A DNA stretch of 14,894 nucleotides from SFTH01 sp963643985 (GTDB lineage Bacteria; Bacillota; Clostridia; Christensenellales; Aristaeellaceae): contig CAVINP010000045.1 of assembly GCA_963643985.1 (NCBI GenBank), positions 1 to 14,894 on the forward strand. Direction: 5' to 3'. This document shows, one piece after another, positions 1 to 6,523 of the stretch. How positions within the stretch are numbered: the first letter of the stretch is position 1; every line of letters starts with the position of its first letter. Both the position numbers and the translations under genes were made by a program. The notes under the pieces are model-generated. The model made no database searches. It worked only from the letters and a program-made list of their open reading frames with translations, and was not told the DNA's origin.

Positions 1-51
1 GTCAAGCGCTGCAAGAAGGTCGAGGACGACTGTGAGATCTATCTGGACTGA
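1..51 (+). CDS. C-terminal end of a small protein, probably an HMA-type heavy-metal-binding protein (partial)
   Basis: Frame 1 is open from the window edge and ends in TGA at 49-51, giving the last 16 residues, VKRCKKVEDDCEIYLD. From memory, this kind of ending (KKVEDDCEI..) is seen in free-standing HMA metal-binding proteins encoded just before clostridial P-type ATPases, and the ATPase that follows at 162 lacks an N-terminal HMA domain. A split arrangement, metal chaperone plus pump, is therefore the natural reading. The diagnostic CxxC motif would lie upstream of the window and cannot be seen. The alternative is the end of any other small acidic protein. The assignment rests on context and a short tail. 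Confidence 0.45.
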   Translation, partial: VKRCKKVEDDCEIYLD

Positions 52-155
52 AACAATGGTCAGCAGGCAGTGATCAGTGGCCGGTTGAACAGCTTGGATG
101 ACCGTCACTGTTTCACTAACCACTATCCACTATCCTATCCACCCGAAGGGAGCGT
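52..155. repeat. Intergenic segment with 7-nt-phased AGTG / CACT units
   Basis: The gap before the ATPase is low in complexity. On the left, AGTG occurs at 69 and 76 (7 nt apart). On the right, its complement CACT occurs at 106, 114, 121 and 128 (8, 7 and 7 nt apart), including a tandem CACTATC repeat at 121-134. The two groups are in opposite orientation around 81-104, so the segment is an imperfect inverted arrangement of short units. No convincing -35/-10 pair or terminator is visible. Its role is unknown. Confidence 0.5.
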
Positions 156-161
156 ATGTTC

Positions 162-2045
162 ATGAACAAGAAGCAAAAGAAGATGCTCATTCGCATCGTC
201 ATTGCCGCCGTGCTGCTGATTGCGGCGAAGCTGACGGAGCGCGTGATGTGGCTGGGCACGGTACTGTATCTGCTCAGCTATCTCACCATCGGCTATGACA
301 TACTGCTCAAGGCCTTCAAGGGCATACTGCACCGCAAGCTCTTTGACGAGAACTTTCTGATGGCGGTGGCCACGCTGGGCGCGATCGGTCTGGCCGTCTG
401 CGAGCGCAGCGGCGACTACTGCGAGGCCGTGTCGGTCATGCTGTTCTACCAGATCGGCGAGCTGTTTCAGAGCTATGCCGTGGGCAAGAGCCGCCGCAAC
501 ATCACCGCGCTGATGGATATCCGCCCCGACTACGCCAACATCGAGGAGGGCGGCAAACTGCGCCGCGTCGACCCGGAGGAAGTGCCCACGGGCAGCGTGA
601 TCGTGGTACAGCCGGGCGAGAAGGTGCCGATCGACGGCGTGGTCATCGAGGGCACATCGACGCTGAACACAAGCGCACTGACCGGCGAAAGCAGGCCGCG
701 CGACGTGGGCGCCGGCGACGATGTCATCAGCGGCTGCATCAACACGAGCGGCGTGCTGAAGATCAGAACGAGCCGCGAGTTCGGCGAATCGACGGTGGCC
801 AGGATACTGGAGCTGGTCGAAAATTCCAGCTCGCACAAGTCGCGCTCGGAGACCTTCATTTCAAGGTTTGCCCGCATCTACACGCCCGCCGTGTGCTACG
901 GCGCGCTGGCGCTGGCCGTGCTGCCGCCGCTCGTGCGCATGATTCTGGGGCTTGACGGGCAGTGGACGAGCTGGATCTACCGCGCACTGAGCTTCCTGGT
1001 CATCAGCTGCCCCTGTGCGCTGGTCATCAGCATACCGCTGAGCTTCTTCGCGGGGCTGGGCGGTGCGAGCCGCGAGGGCATACTGATCAAGGGTTCCAAC
1101 TATCTGGAGGCGCTGTCGCAGACGAAGATCGTCGTCTTCGACAAGACCGGCACGCTCACGCGCGGCGTGTTCGAGGTCAGCGACGTGCACCACAACACCA
1201 TCGACAGGGATGCGCTGATCGAGCTGGCGGCGCTGGCGGAATGTGCGTCCTCTCACCCCATCAGCCGCAGCCTGCAGCGTGCGCACGGCAAGGAGCTTGA
1301 CCGCGGCCGCGTGACGGACATCCGCGAGATCAGCGGCAAGGGCGTGATGGCCAGGGTGGACGGCAGAGAGGTCGCCGCCGGCAACGACAAGCTCATGGCG
1401 CAGCTGGGCGTGAACTATGTCAGCTGTCACAGTGTGGGCACGATCATTCACATCGCAATCGACCATGAGTATGCCGGTCACGTGGTGATCTCCGACGTGG
1501 AAAAGGAGAACGCCAAGGCCGCCATCGCTGCACTGAAGGCCTCGGGTGTGGAGGAGACTGTGATGCTCACGGGTGATATCAAGGCCGTTGCGGACGATGT
1601 GGCCGCAAAACTGGGCATCGACCATGTGCGCAGCGAACTGCTGCCCGGCGACAAGGTGGACGAGGTCGAGACGCTGCTGAACGCGCCCAACCGCCGCGGC
1701 AAGGTCGCCTTCGTGGGCGACGGTGTGAACGATGCGCCCGTGCTCTCCCGTGCGGATATCGGCATTGCCATGGGCGCGATGGGCTCGGATGCCGCCATCG
1801 AAGCCGCGGACGTGGTGCTGATGGACGACGATCCCATGAAGATTGCCAAGGGCATACGCATATCGCGCAAGTGCATCCGCATCGTGTATGAGAACATCGT
1901 GTTTGCGCTGGGCGTGAAGGCAATCTGTCTGGTGCTGGGCGCACTGGGCATCACCAACATGTGGGCCGCGATATTCGCCGATGTCGGCGTGATGGTGATC
2001 GCGGTGCTCAACGCCATACGCGCACTGTACGTGCATAAATTGTGA
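162..2045 (+). CDS. cadA: Heavy-metal P1B-type ATPase (Zn/Cd/Pb exporter, CadA/ZntA-like)
   Basis: An inner-membrane pump that uses ATP to export soft divalent metals. Residue numbers are for the 627-aa form starting at 162. Membrane helices fill about residues 8-100. The actuator-domain TGES is at 174-177, the membrane metal site SCPC has its CPC at 283-285, the phosphorylated Asp of DKTGTLT is 327, the SHP motif has His365, and the hinge GDGVNDAP is at 519-526. The last two helices carry a Lys (GVKA) and a Asp-x-Gly (ADVG), the P1B-2 signature for Zn/Cd/Pb rather than Cu. There is no N-terminal HMA domain; it may be the separate protein ending at 51. An in-frame ATG lies at 156, but AAGGGAG at 146-152 is only 3 nt from it and 9 nt from the ATG at 162, so 162 is preferred. 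The exact metal cannot be told from sequence alone. Confidence 0.93.
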   Translation: MNKKQKKMLIRIVIAAVLLIAAKLTERVMWLGTVLYLLSYLTIGYDILLKAFKGILHRKLFDENFLMAVATLGAIGLAVCERSGDYCEAVSVMLFYQIGELFQSYAVGKSRRNITALMDIRPDYANIEEGGKLRRVDPEEVPTGSVIVVQPGEKVPIDGVVIEGTSTLNTSALTGESRPRDVGAGDDVISGCINTSGVLKIRTSREFGESTVARILELVENSSSHKSRSETFISRFARIYTPAVCYGALALAVLPPLVRMILGLDGQWTSWIYRALSFLVISCPCALVISIPLSFFAGLGGASREGILIKGSNYLEALSQTKIVVFDKTGTLTRGVFEVSDVHHNTIDRDALIELAALAECASSHPISRSLQRAHGKELDRGRVTDIREISGKGVMARVDGREVAAGNDKLMAQLGVNYVSCHSVGTIIHIAIDHEYAGHVVISDVEKENAKAAIAALKASGVEETVMLTGDIKAVADDVAAKLGIDHVRSELLPGDKVDEVETLLNAPNRRGKVAFVGDGVNDAPVLSRADIGIAMGAMGSDAAIEAADVVLMDDDPMKIAKGIRISRKCIRIVYENIVFALGVKAICLVLGALGITNMWAAIFADVGVMVIAVLNAIRALYVHKL

Positions 2046-2059
2046 TCAGGGATCAAGGC

Positions 2060-2120
2060 AACCCCCCTCCGCCGCTTCGAAAAGAAAAATTGTACGAAGC
2101 GACCGAGGGGGTTCGTTTTT
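2060..2120 (+). terminator. Rho-independent terminator after the P-type ATPase
   Basis: A long hairpin begins 14 nt after the ATPase stop. Outer arms are CCCCCTC (2063-2069) with GAGGGGG (2105-2111), and the inner arms GCTTCG (2074-2079) and CGAAGC (2095-2100) pair perfectly across an A-rich loop. A T run follows at 2116-2120. Confidence 0.85.
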
Positions 2121-2143
2121 CCGTTTCCCCGCCTTTTCGTCCC

Positions 2144-2172
2144 TTGTTTTTGGGATCGTTTTCTGCTACAAT
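2144..2172 (+). promoter_or_regulatory. Sigma-A-type promoter for the UPF0303 operon
   Basis: TTGTTT (2144-2149), 17-nt spacer, TACAAT (2167-2172). A TG at 2164-2165 one base before the -10 makes it an extended -10 promoter. It lies 39 nt before the ATG at 2211, and follows the preceding terminator, so the next two genes form their own unit. Confidence 0.75.
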
Positions 2173-2210
2173 AGCAGCAACCGTTACCAAACGAAAGAAG
2201 GGCAAAACAA

Positions 2211-2711
2211 ATGGATATGGCGAATTACAAACCCGAATGGCTTGACATCATCAAAACTCAGGAAGAAAAGCTGCGCATGGAAAGTATGGACGCAGACGGT
2301 GCACTGCGGCTTGGCCTGATCATGGTGCGTCTGGCCAAGGAAAAGTACGGCAAGCCCGTCTCCGTGCGCGTCATCACGGGCGGCCAAATCACCCTTGAAT
2401 ACTACATGGAGGGCACGGACAGCTTCAATTGCTGGTGGATGGACAAGAAGCTCAACACGAGCCGCGTCTACGGTCTCAGTTCCATACGCACGCTGATTGA
2501 GGTGGGTGAAGGTCTGCTCCCTGCCGTGCCTGAATTTGAGAATGCAAACAACTACGCGCTCTGTGGCGGCTGCTTCCCGCTCAAAAATGCCGATGGCCGT
2601 CTGTTCGGCTTTGCGCAGAGCTCCGGCATGACACATGAAGAGGATCACCAGCTGATCGTCGATGCGCTGAGCGAGTATCTGGGCATCGAGGTGCCCTCCG
2701 TACTGAAGTAA
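2211..2711 (+). CDS. UPF0303 family protein (HbpS/GlcG-like haem-degrading domain fold)
   Basis: A 166-aa soluble protein without signal peptide or membrane helix. The W-W-M-D-K-K segment near residue 80, the GGCFPLKN segment near 124 and the C-terminal T-H-E-E-D-H-Q-L-I-V-D-A-L stretch match my memory of the UPF0303 family, related to yeast YBR137W and often labelled haem-degrading domain protein. Length is usual for the family. Biochemical function in bacteria is not settled, so haem degradation should not be assumed. GAAGGG at 2197-2202 sits 8 nt before the ATG at 2211; the second ATG at 2217 would be too far. It is followed after 20 nt by the UxaB-like gene and probably cotranscribed from the promoter at 2144. 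Confidence 0.82.
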   Translation: MDMANYKPEWLDIIKTQEEKLRMESMDADGALRLGLIMVRLAKEKYGKPVSVRVITGGQITLEYYMEGTDSFNCWWMDKKLNTSRVYGLSSIRTLIEVGEGLLPAVPEFENANNYALCGGCFPLKNADGRLFGFAQSSGMTHEEDHQLIVDALSEYLGIEVPSVLK

Positions 2712-2731
2712 ATCAAAGGAGCTTTTCCGTT

Positions 2732-4126
2732 ATGCAGCAGTTGTCCCCGGACATGACCGAACGCTATGAAATCGAAGACCGCCGACCCGACCGTGCCCGT
2801 GCGCTGATGCTGGGCGCGGATCAACTGATGCTGGGCTGTGCCGCCCCGCTGCTGGATGAGGCCCGCGTGGGCGCGGTCTGCGTGCTGGACGCCGCCGACA
2901 GGCTCGCAGCCCAGGGCGGCATGTATACGCTGCTGCTGCGCGGTGAAGCAGAGGACGGCACGATCATCCGCGAAGAGCGCGTGATGCAGTCCATACTGCG
3001 TGCCTGTGCACCCGAGAAAGACTTTGATGACATCATGGCCTTTGCGGGGCGGGACATGGAACTGCTGATTATGAGTACACAGGCCGACGCGGCGCAGCTG
3101 GCTCTGGCGGCCCGCGCCTGCTACGAGGCGTGGCAGTGCCGCGGCGTGCTGCCGGAAATACTGATATTCTCCGAGCATCCAGAGGATGACTGCGCGCGCC
3201 TGCGGCTTGAGGCCATGGCCACTCTGGCCCGCGGCTGGACAGACGGGCAGGACTTTGCCGCTGCGCTGCTGCGGGCAAATGCGCAGGCCGTGCTGGCGGA
3301 TCGTCTCTGTGCCGCGCTGGGCGGCAGTGACCTTGCCACGGCGCGTCGCGAAATGAACTACAGGGACGATTTCATCGCCTGGGCCGAACCCGAAAACAAA
3401 TGCGTATTTGAAAAGGCTGCGCCCGAGCTGCTGAAAAGCGTCGCCGCCAAGGCGGACTTTGCCCGGACGCGTACGGCCGGGCTGCGCGTGCTGGATGCGC
3501 TGATCTTTCTGTGCACGGGCATCGGCTATCTGGCCGGCAAGCACAGCTTTTCTCAGGTGCTGGCGGACGAGACGCTTCGCGGCTTCATCGGCCGCGCGTT
3601 CATGCAGGAGGTGCTGCCCGAACTGCCGCTTGAAAAGGCTGCGGCCACGCAGGCCGTCATCACTGCCTTTGCGCGACTGGAAAACCGCCAGAACGACATG
3701 GCGCTCACCGTGATCGGCCGTGGCCTGATCCGAAATTTCCCGAAGAGCGTGCTGCCCGCGATACGCGCCCGGGCCGAGCGCGAATTTGAAGCGCCGAAGT
3801 ATCTGACGTTTGCGCTGGCCGCCGCAATAATGCTCTATGCCGGCGCCCGCCCCGATGCCAACGGGCAGTGGGAAGTGGCACGCGGCAAGGAACGCGACCC
3901 GATATACGACGATCCCGAGGTGCTGGCCGTATTTGCCACGCTGTCGCACGATATGCCCGCCGAGACGCTCTGCTATGCGGTGCTGGCGGATCGCACACTC
4001 TGGGGCGAGGATCTGCGCGAGATTCCCGGTCTTGAGATGCAACTGTGCTTTGACATTGCCGCCATACAGCGCACGAACTTCATGGACACGCTGTGCAGAA
4101 TCGATGAACAAAACCCCGCCTGCTGA
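2732..4126 (+). CDS. UxaB/mannitol-dehydrogenase family homologue lacking catalytic residues (probable pseudoenzyme)
   Basis: A 464-aa protein that aligns, from memory, along most of E. coli tagaturonate reductase UxaB (about 480 aa). Shared landmarks are GGMYTLLLRG (62-71), NYRDDF (209-214), a LTFALAA stretch (358-364) and LWGEDLREIPGL (423-434). The active-site segment, K-V-A-I-L-N-G-A-H in UxaB, reads G-L-R-V-L-D-A-L-I here (250-258), so the family Lys, Asn and His are Gly250, Asp255 and Ile258. The cofactor-side GEGNFLR motif reads GADQLML (28-34), and the N-P-Y-I-x-H segment is also changed (318-323). Normal dehydrogenase activity is therefore unlikely. The reading frame is intact and the codon use matches its neighbours, so it looks maintained rather than decaying. 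Start: AAAGGAG at 2715-2721, 10 nt from the ATG. It is likely in an operon with the UPF0303 gene. Its function is unknown. Confidence 0.78.
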   Translation: MQQLSPDMTERYEIEDRRPDRARALMLGADQLMLGCAAPLLDEARVGAVCVLDAADRLAAQGGMYTLLLRGEAEDGTIIREERVMQSILRACAPEKDFDDIMAFAGRDMELLIMSTQADAAQLALAARACYEAWQCRGVLPEILIFSEHPEDDCARLRLEAMATLARGWTDGQDFAAALLRANAQAVLADRLCAALGGSDLATARREMNYRDDFIAWAEPENKCVFEKAAPELLKSVAAKADFARTRTAGLRVLDALIFLCTGIGYLAGKHSFSQVLADETLRGFIGRAFMQEVLPELPLEKAAATQAVITAFARLENRQNDMALTVIGRGLIRNFPKSVLPAIRARAEREFEAPKYLTFALAAAIMLYAGARPDANGQWEVARGKERDPIYDDPEVLAVFATLSHDMPAETLCYAVLADRTLWGEDLREIPGLEMQLCFDIAAIQRTNFMDTLCRIDEQNPAC

Positions 4127-4142
4127 CCGCAGACGGGGTTTT
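4110..4142 (+). terminator. Terminator overlapping the end of the UxaB-like gene
   Basis: AAAACCCCG (4110-4118) pairs perfectly with CGGGGTTTT (4134-4142). An inner CTGC/GCAG stem (4120-4123 and 4129-4132) closes the loop. The stop codon at 4124-4126 lies inside the loop, so the 5' arm encodes the protein's last residues. The T run is formed by the 3' arm itself. Confidence 0.8.
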
Positions 4143-4209
4143 GTGCGGGAAGGTTACGCAATTTCCCGCTTCCCTGATCCCCCTTCCCCAATGTTTACCC
4201 AAATTCCCA

Positions 4210-4251
4210 TTGTAAATTAACATTTACTGTTGTATACTGTGACAGTCAACA
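4210..4251 (+). promoter_or_regulatory. Promoter and candidate MarR operator for the exporter operon
   Basis: TTGTAA (4210-4215), 17-nt spacer, TATACT (4233-4238). A dyad ACTGT-G-ACAGT at 4236-4246 overlaps the end of the -10. Wider half-sites TGTTG (4228-4232) and CAACA (4247-4251) surround it, although centred 1.5 nt away. An operator covering the -10 would suit autorepression by the MarR protein encoded next. Promoter call is good; operator call is inference. Confidence 0.65.
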
Positions 4252-4288
4252 AAAGACTACTATCTACAGAAAGGAACAGTACATCACA

Positions 4289-4762
4289 ATGGACATTTCC
4301 GAATCCCAGAGCTTGCTGATGGAGACACTGCCGCAGTGGAACTACTTTATTTCGCGGCCGTTCAAGCAATTTCTGGACGAGGGCATGTCGCCGCCGATGT
4401 TTCACTGCATCCAGCTGCTGCGCCATTCGGGGCAGGCACTGACGATGACGGAGCTCGGCAAGTGGCTGCGCATGCCCAAGCAGCAGGTCACAAAACTGGC
4501 GGATCGGCTGATCGATCGCGGTCTGGCCGTGCGTGTGAGTGACCCGGATGATCGGCGCAAGACGCGGCTGACAATCACCCGGGCTGCCGACGATTACATC
4601 GCCACATTCAAGCAGAGGCAGACCGACTACTACGCCGAGATGCTGCTGAACATGAACGAAACGGATCGCAGCCAATTCGACGAAGCCATCAAAGCGCTGC
4701 ACGAGGTATTCAGTCATATGACGGATGCCGGCCTGTGCTGCGATACCGAGAAAGAGAGGTAA
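4289..4762 (+). CDS. MarR-family transcriptional regulator
   Basis: A 157-aa winged-helix repressor. The DNA-binding helices are at about 53-80 (from M-T-E-L-G-K-W to R-G-L-A), followed by the wing with the family pattern D-P-D-D-R-R-K-T at 85-92 and L-T-I-T at 94-97. Flanking N- and C-terminal helices would form the dimer. The C-terminus has two adjacent cysteines (150-151); whether they sense anything is unknown. The likely role is repression of its own operon, relieved by a ligand of the exporter, as is common for MarR plus ABC or MFS pairs. AGAAAGGAA at 4267-4275 is the ribosome site, at a rather long 13-nt spacing. The next gene begins 9 nt after the stop. Confidence 0.92.
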   Translation: MDISESQSLLMETLPQWNYFISRPFKQFLDEGMSPPMFHCIQLLRHSGQALTMTELGKWLRMPKQQVTKLADRLIDRGLAVRVSDPDDRRKTRLTITRAADDYIATFKQRQTDYYAEMLLNMNETDRSQFDEAIKALHEVFSHMTDAGLCCDTEKER

Positions 4763-4771
4763 GACAAGCCC

Positions 4772-6523
4772 ATGCTTAAAAAACTTGCGGGCTGCATACG
4801 GGAATACAAGAAGTCCACGATTGCCACACTGGTACTGATTATACTGGAAGTCGTGATCGAAGTCATCATCCCGTTCATCACAGCCAATCTGGTGAACCAA
4901 ATCAAGGCAGGCGTGCCCATGAGCGAAGTGCTCACGGTGGGCGGTCTGCTGATCGTACTGGCCGTGATTTCCCTGGCCTGCGGCGCGGGCGCGGGCGTGA
5001 CCTGTGCACGGGCCTCGGCAGGTTTTGCCAAGAACCTGCGCCACGACGCATTCGAGCGCGTGCAGACCTATTCCTTTGAAAATATCGACAAATTCTCCTC
5101 GGCCTCGCTGGTGACGCGCATGACCACGGACGTGAGCAACGTGCAGATGGCGTTCATGATGCTGATCCGCACGGCCATACGCAGCCCGCTGATGTTCATA
5201 TTCGCCATCACGATGGCCTACATCATGGGCGGCACACTGGCCACGACCTTTGTCATCGTCGTGCCGCTGCTGATCTTCGGTCTGATGTTCATTGCCCGCA
5301 AGGCCATGCCCGCCTTCCGCCGCGTGTTCAAGAAGTACGATAAGCTCAACGAGTCCATCGAAGAAAACGTGCGCGGCATGCGCGTAGTCAAGAGCTTTGC
5401 ACGCGAGGACTACGAAAAGAAGAAATTCGGCGTGGCTGCGGATGACATCTGCCGCGATTTCACGCACGCCGAGCGCATCGTGGCCTGCAACAATCCGCTG
5501 ATGCAGATTGTGATGTACTTCAACACCGTCTTTATACTCTTTGTCGGTGCCAAACTGACCATCACTTCTCAGGGTACGACGCTCGACGTCGGCCAGATCT
5601 CCGCCATGCTGAACTACGGCATGCAGATACTGATGTCGCTGATGATGCTCTCGATGATCTACGTGATGGTCACCATGTCCGCAGAGTCCGCGCACCGTAT
5701 CGCCGAGCTGCTCGACGAACAGCCTGCGCTGGCTTCTCCCGCAAATGCCGGGACGACGGTGGCCGACGGCTCGATCGACTTTGATAACGTGAGCTTCAAG
5801 TACAACACCCGCGCCAAGGCGAATGCCCTCTCGGACGTAAACCTGCACATAGCCTCGGGCATGACGGTTGGCATACTGGGCGGCACCGGTTCGAGCAAAT
5901 CCTCGCTGGTACAGCTGATACCGCGCCTGTACGATGCCACCGAAGGCAGCGTGAAGGTCGGCGGCAAGGATGTCAGGACCTATGATCTTGAAGTGCTGCG
6001 CGGCGAGGTCGCCATGGTGTTGCAGAAAAACCTGCTCTTCTCCGGCACGATCGCCGAGAACCTGCGCTGGGGCAACCCCGGCGCGACGGATGAGGAACTG
6101 CGCGAGGCCTGCAAGCTGGCGCAGGCGGACGAGTTCATCATGTCCTTCCCCGACGGCTACAACACGCACATCGAGCAGGGCGGCACGAACGTCTCCGGCG
6201 GTCAGAAGCAGAGGCTGTGCATTGCGCGTGCCCTGCTGAAGAAGCCGAAGATACTGATCATGGATGACTCCACCTCGGCCGTGGATACCCGCACCGATGC
6301 GCTCATACGCGACGGTCTGCGCAGGTACATCCCCGAGACCACGAAGATCATCATCGCCCAGCGCGTCGCGTCCGTGCAGGATGCCGACATGATCGTGCTG
6401 ATGGAGGGCGGCAAGATCGTCGCCACGGGCACGCATGACGAGCTGCTGGCCAACAACCCGATTTATCAGGAGGTCTATACCTCGCAGACGATGGGAGGTG
6501 CAGAAGATGAAGCCGATGAATAA
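4772..6523 (+). CDS. ABC exporter half-transporter, degenerate-ATP-site subunit (BmrC/TM287-like)
   Basis: A 583-aa fused transmembrane (about 1-310) and ATPase domain, working with the next gene product as a heterodimeric exporter in the cytoplasmic membrane. Its own nucleotide site is degenerate. Walker A is GGTGSSKS (370-377), where the Gly before Lys376 is Ser. Walker B is ILIMDD (494-499), with Asp499 in place of the catalytic Glu. The switch His is Gln530 (IAQR). Its signature motif is intact, VSGGQ (474-478), and would complete the partner's active site. This pattern matches the non-catalytic half of heterodimeric type IV exporters such as BmrCD, LmrCD and TM287/288. Ribosome site AGAGAGG at 4753-4759 lies in the end of marR, 12 nt from the ATG. 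Substrate is unknown; a drug, lipid or peptide is possible. Confidence 0.93.
   Translation: MLKKLAGCIREYKKSTIATLVLIILEVVIEVIIPFITANLVNQIKAGVPMSEVLTVGGLLIVLAVISLACGAGAGVTCARASAGFAKNLRHDAFERVQTYSFENIDKFSSASLVTRMTTDVSNVQMAFMMLIRTAIRSPLMFIFAITMAYIMGGTLATTFVIVVPLLIFGLMFIARKAMPAFRRVFKKYDKLNESIEENVRGMRVVKSFAREDYEKKKFGVAADDICRDFTHAERIVACNNPLMQIVMYFNTVFILFVGAKLTITSQGTTLDVGQISAMLNYGMQILMSLMMLSMIYVMVTMSAESAHRIAELLDEQPALASPANAGTTVADGSIDFDNVSFKYNTRAKANALSDVNLHIASGMTVGILGGTGSSKSSLVQLIPRLYDATEGSVKVGGKDVRTYDLEVLRGEVAMVLQKNLLFSGTIAENLRWGNPGATDEELREACKLAQADEFIMSFPDGYNTHIEQGGTNVSGGQKQRLCIARALLKKPKILIMDDSTSAVDTRTDALIRDGLRRYIPETTKIIIAQRVASVQDADMIVLMEGGKIVATGTHDELLANNPIYQEVYTSQTMGGAEDEADE

Noticed and set aside
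2211..2711. Haem degradation as a firm function for the UPF0303 protein
   Set aside because: The name comes from a fold-level domain label; no haem-binding residues could be demonstrated here.
2645..4111. Minus-strand open frame (488 codons) opposite the UxaB-like gene
   Set aside because: No recognisable domain; considered because the plus-strand protein is unusual, but that one aligns with UxaB while this one resembles nothing.
6435..6506. Upstream ATG start for the second exporter subunit
   Set aside because: It would add 24 residues translated from the first subunit's coding region in another frame; the ATG at 6507 has GGGAGG at the right distance.
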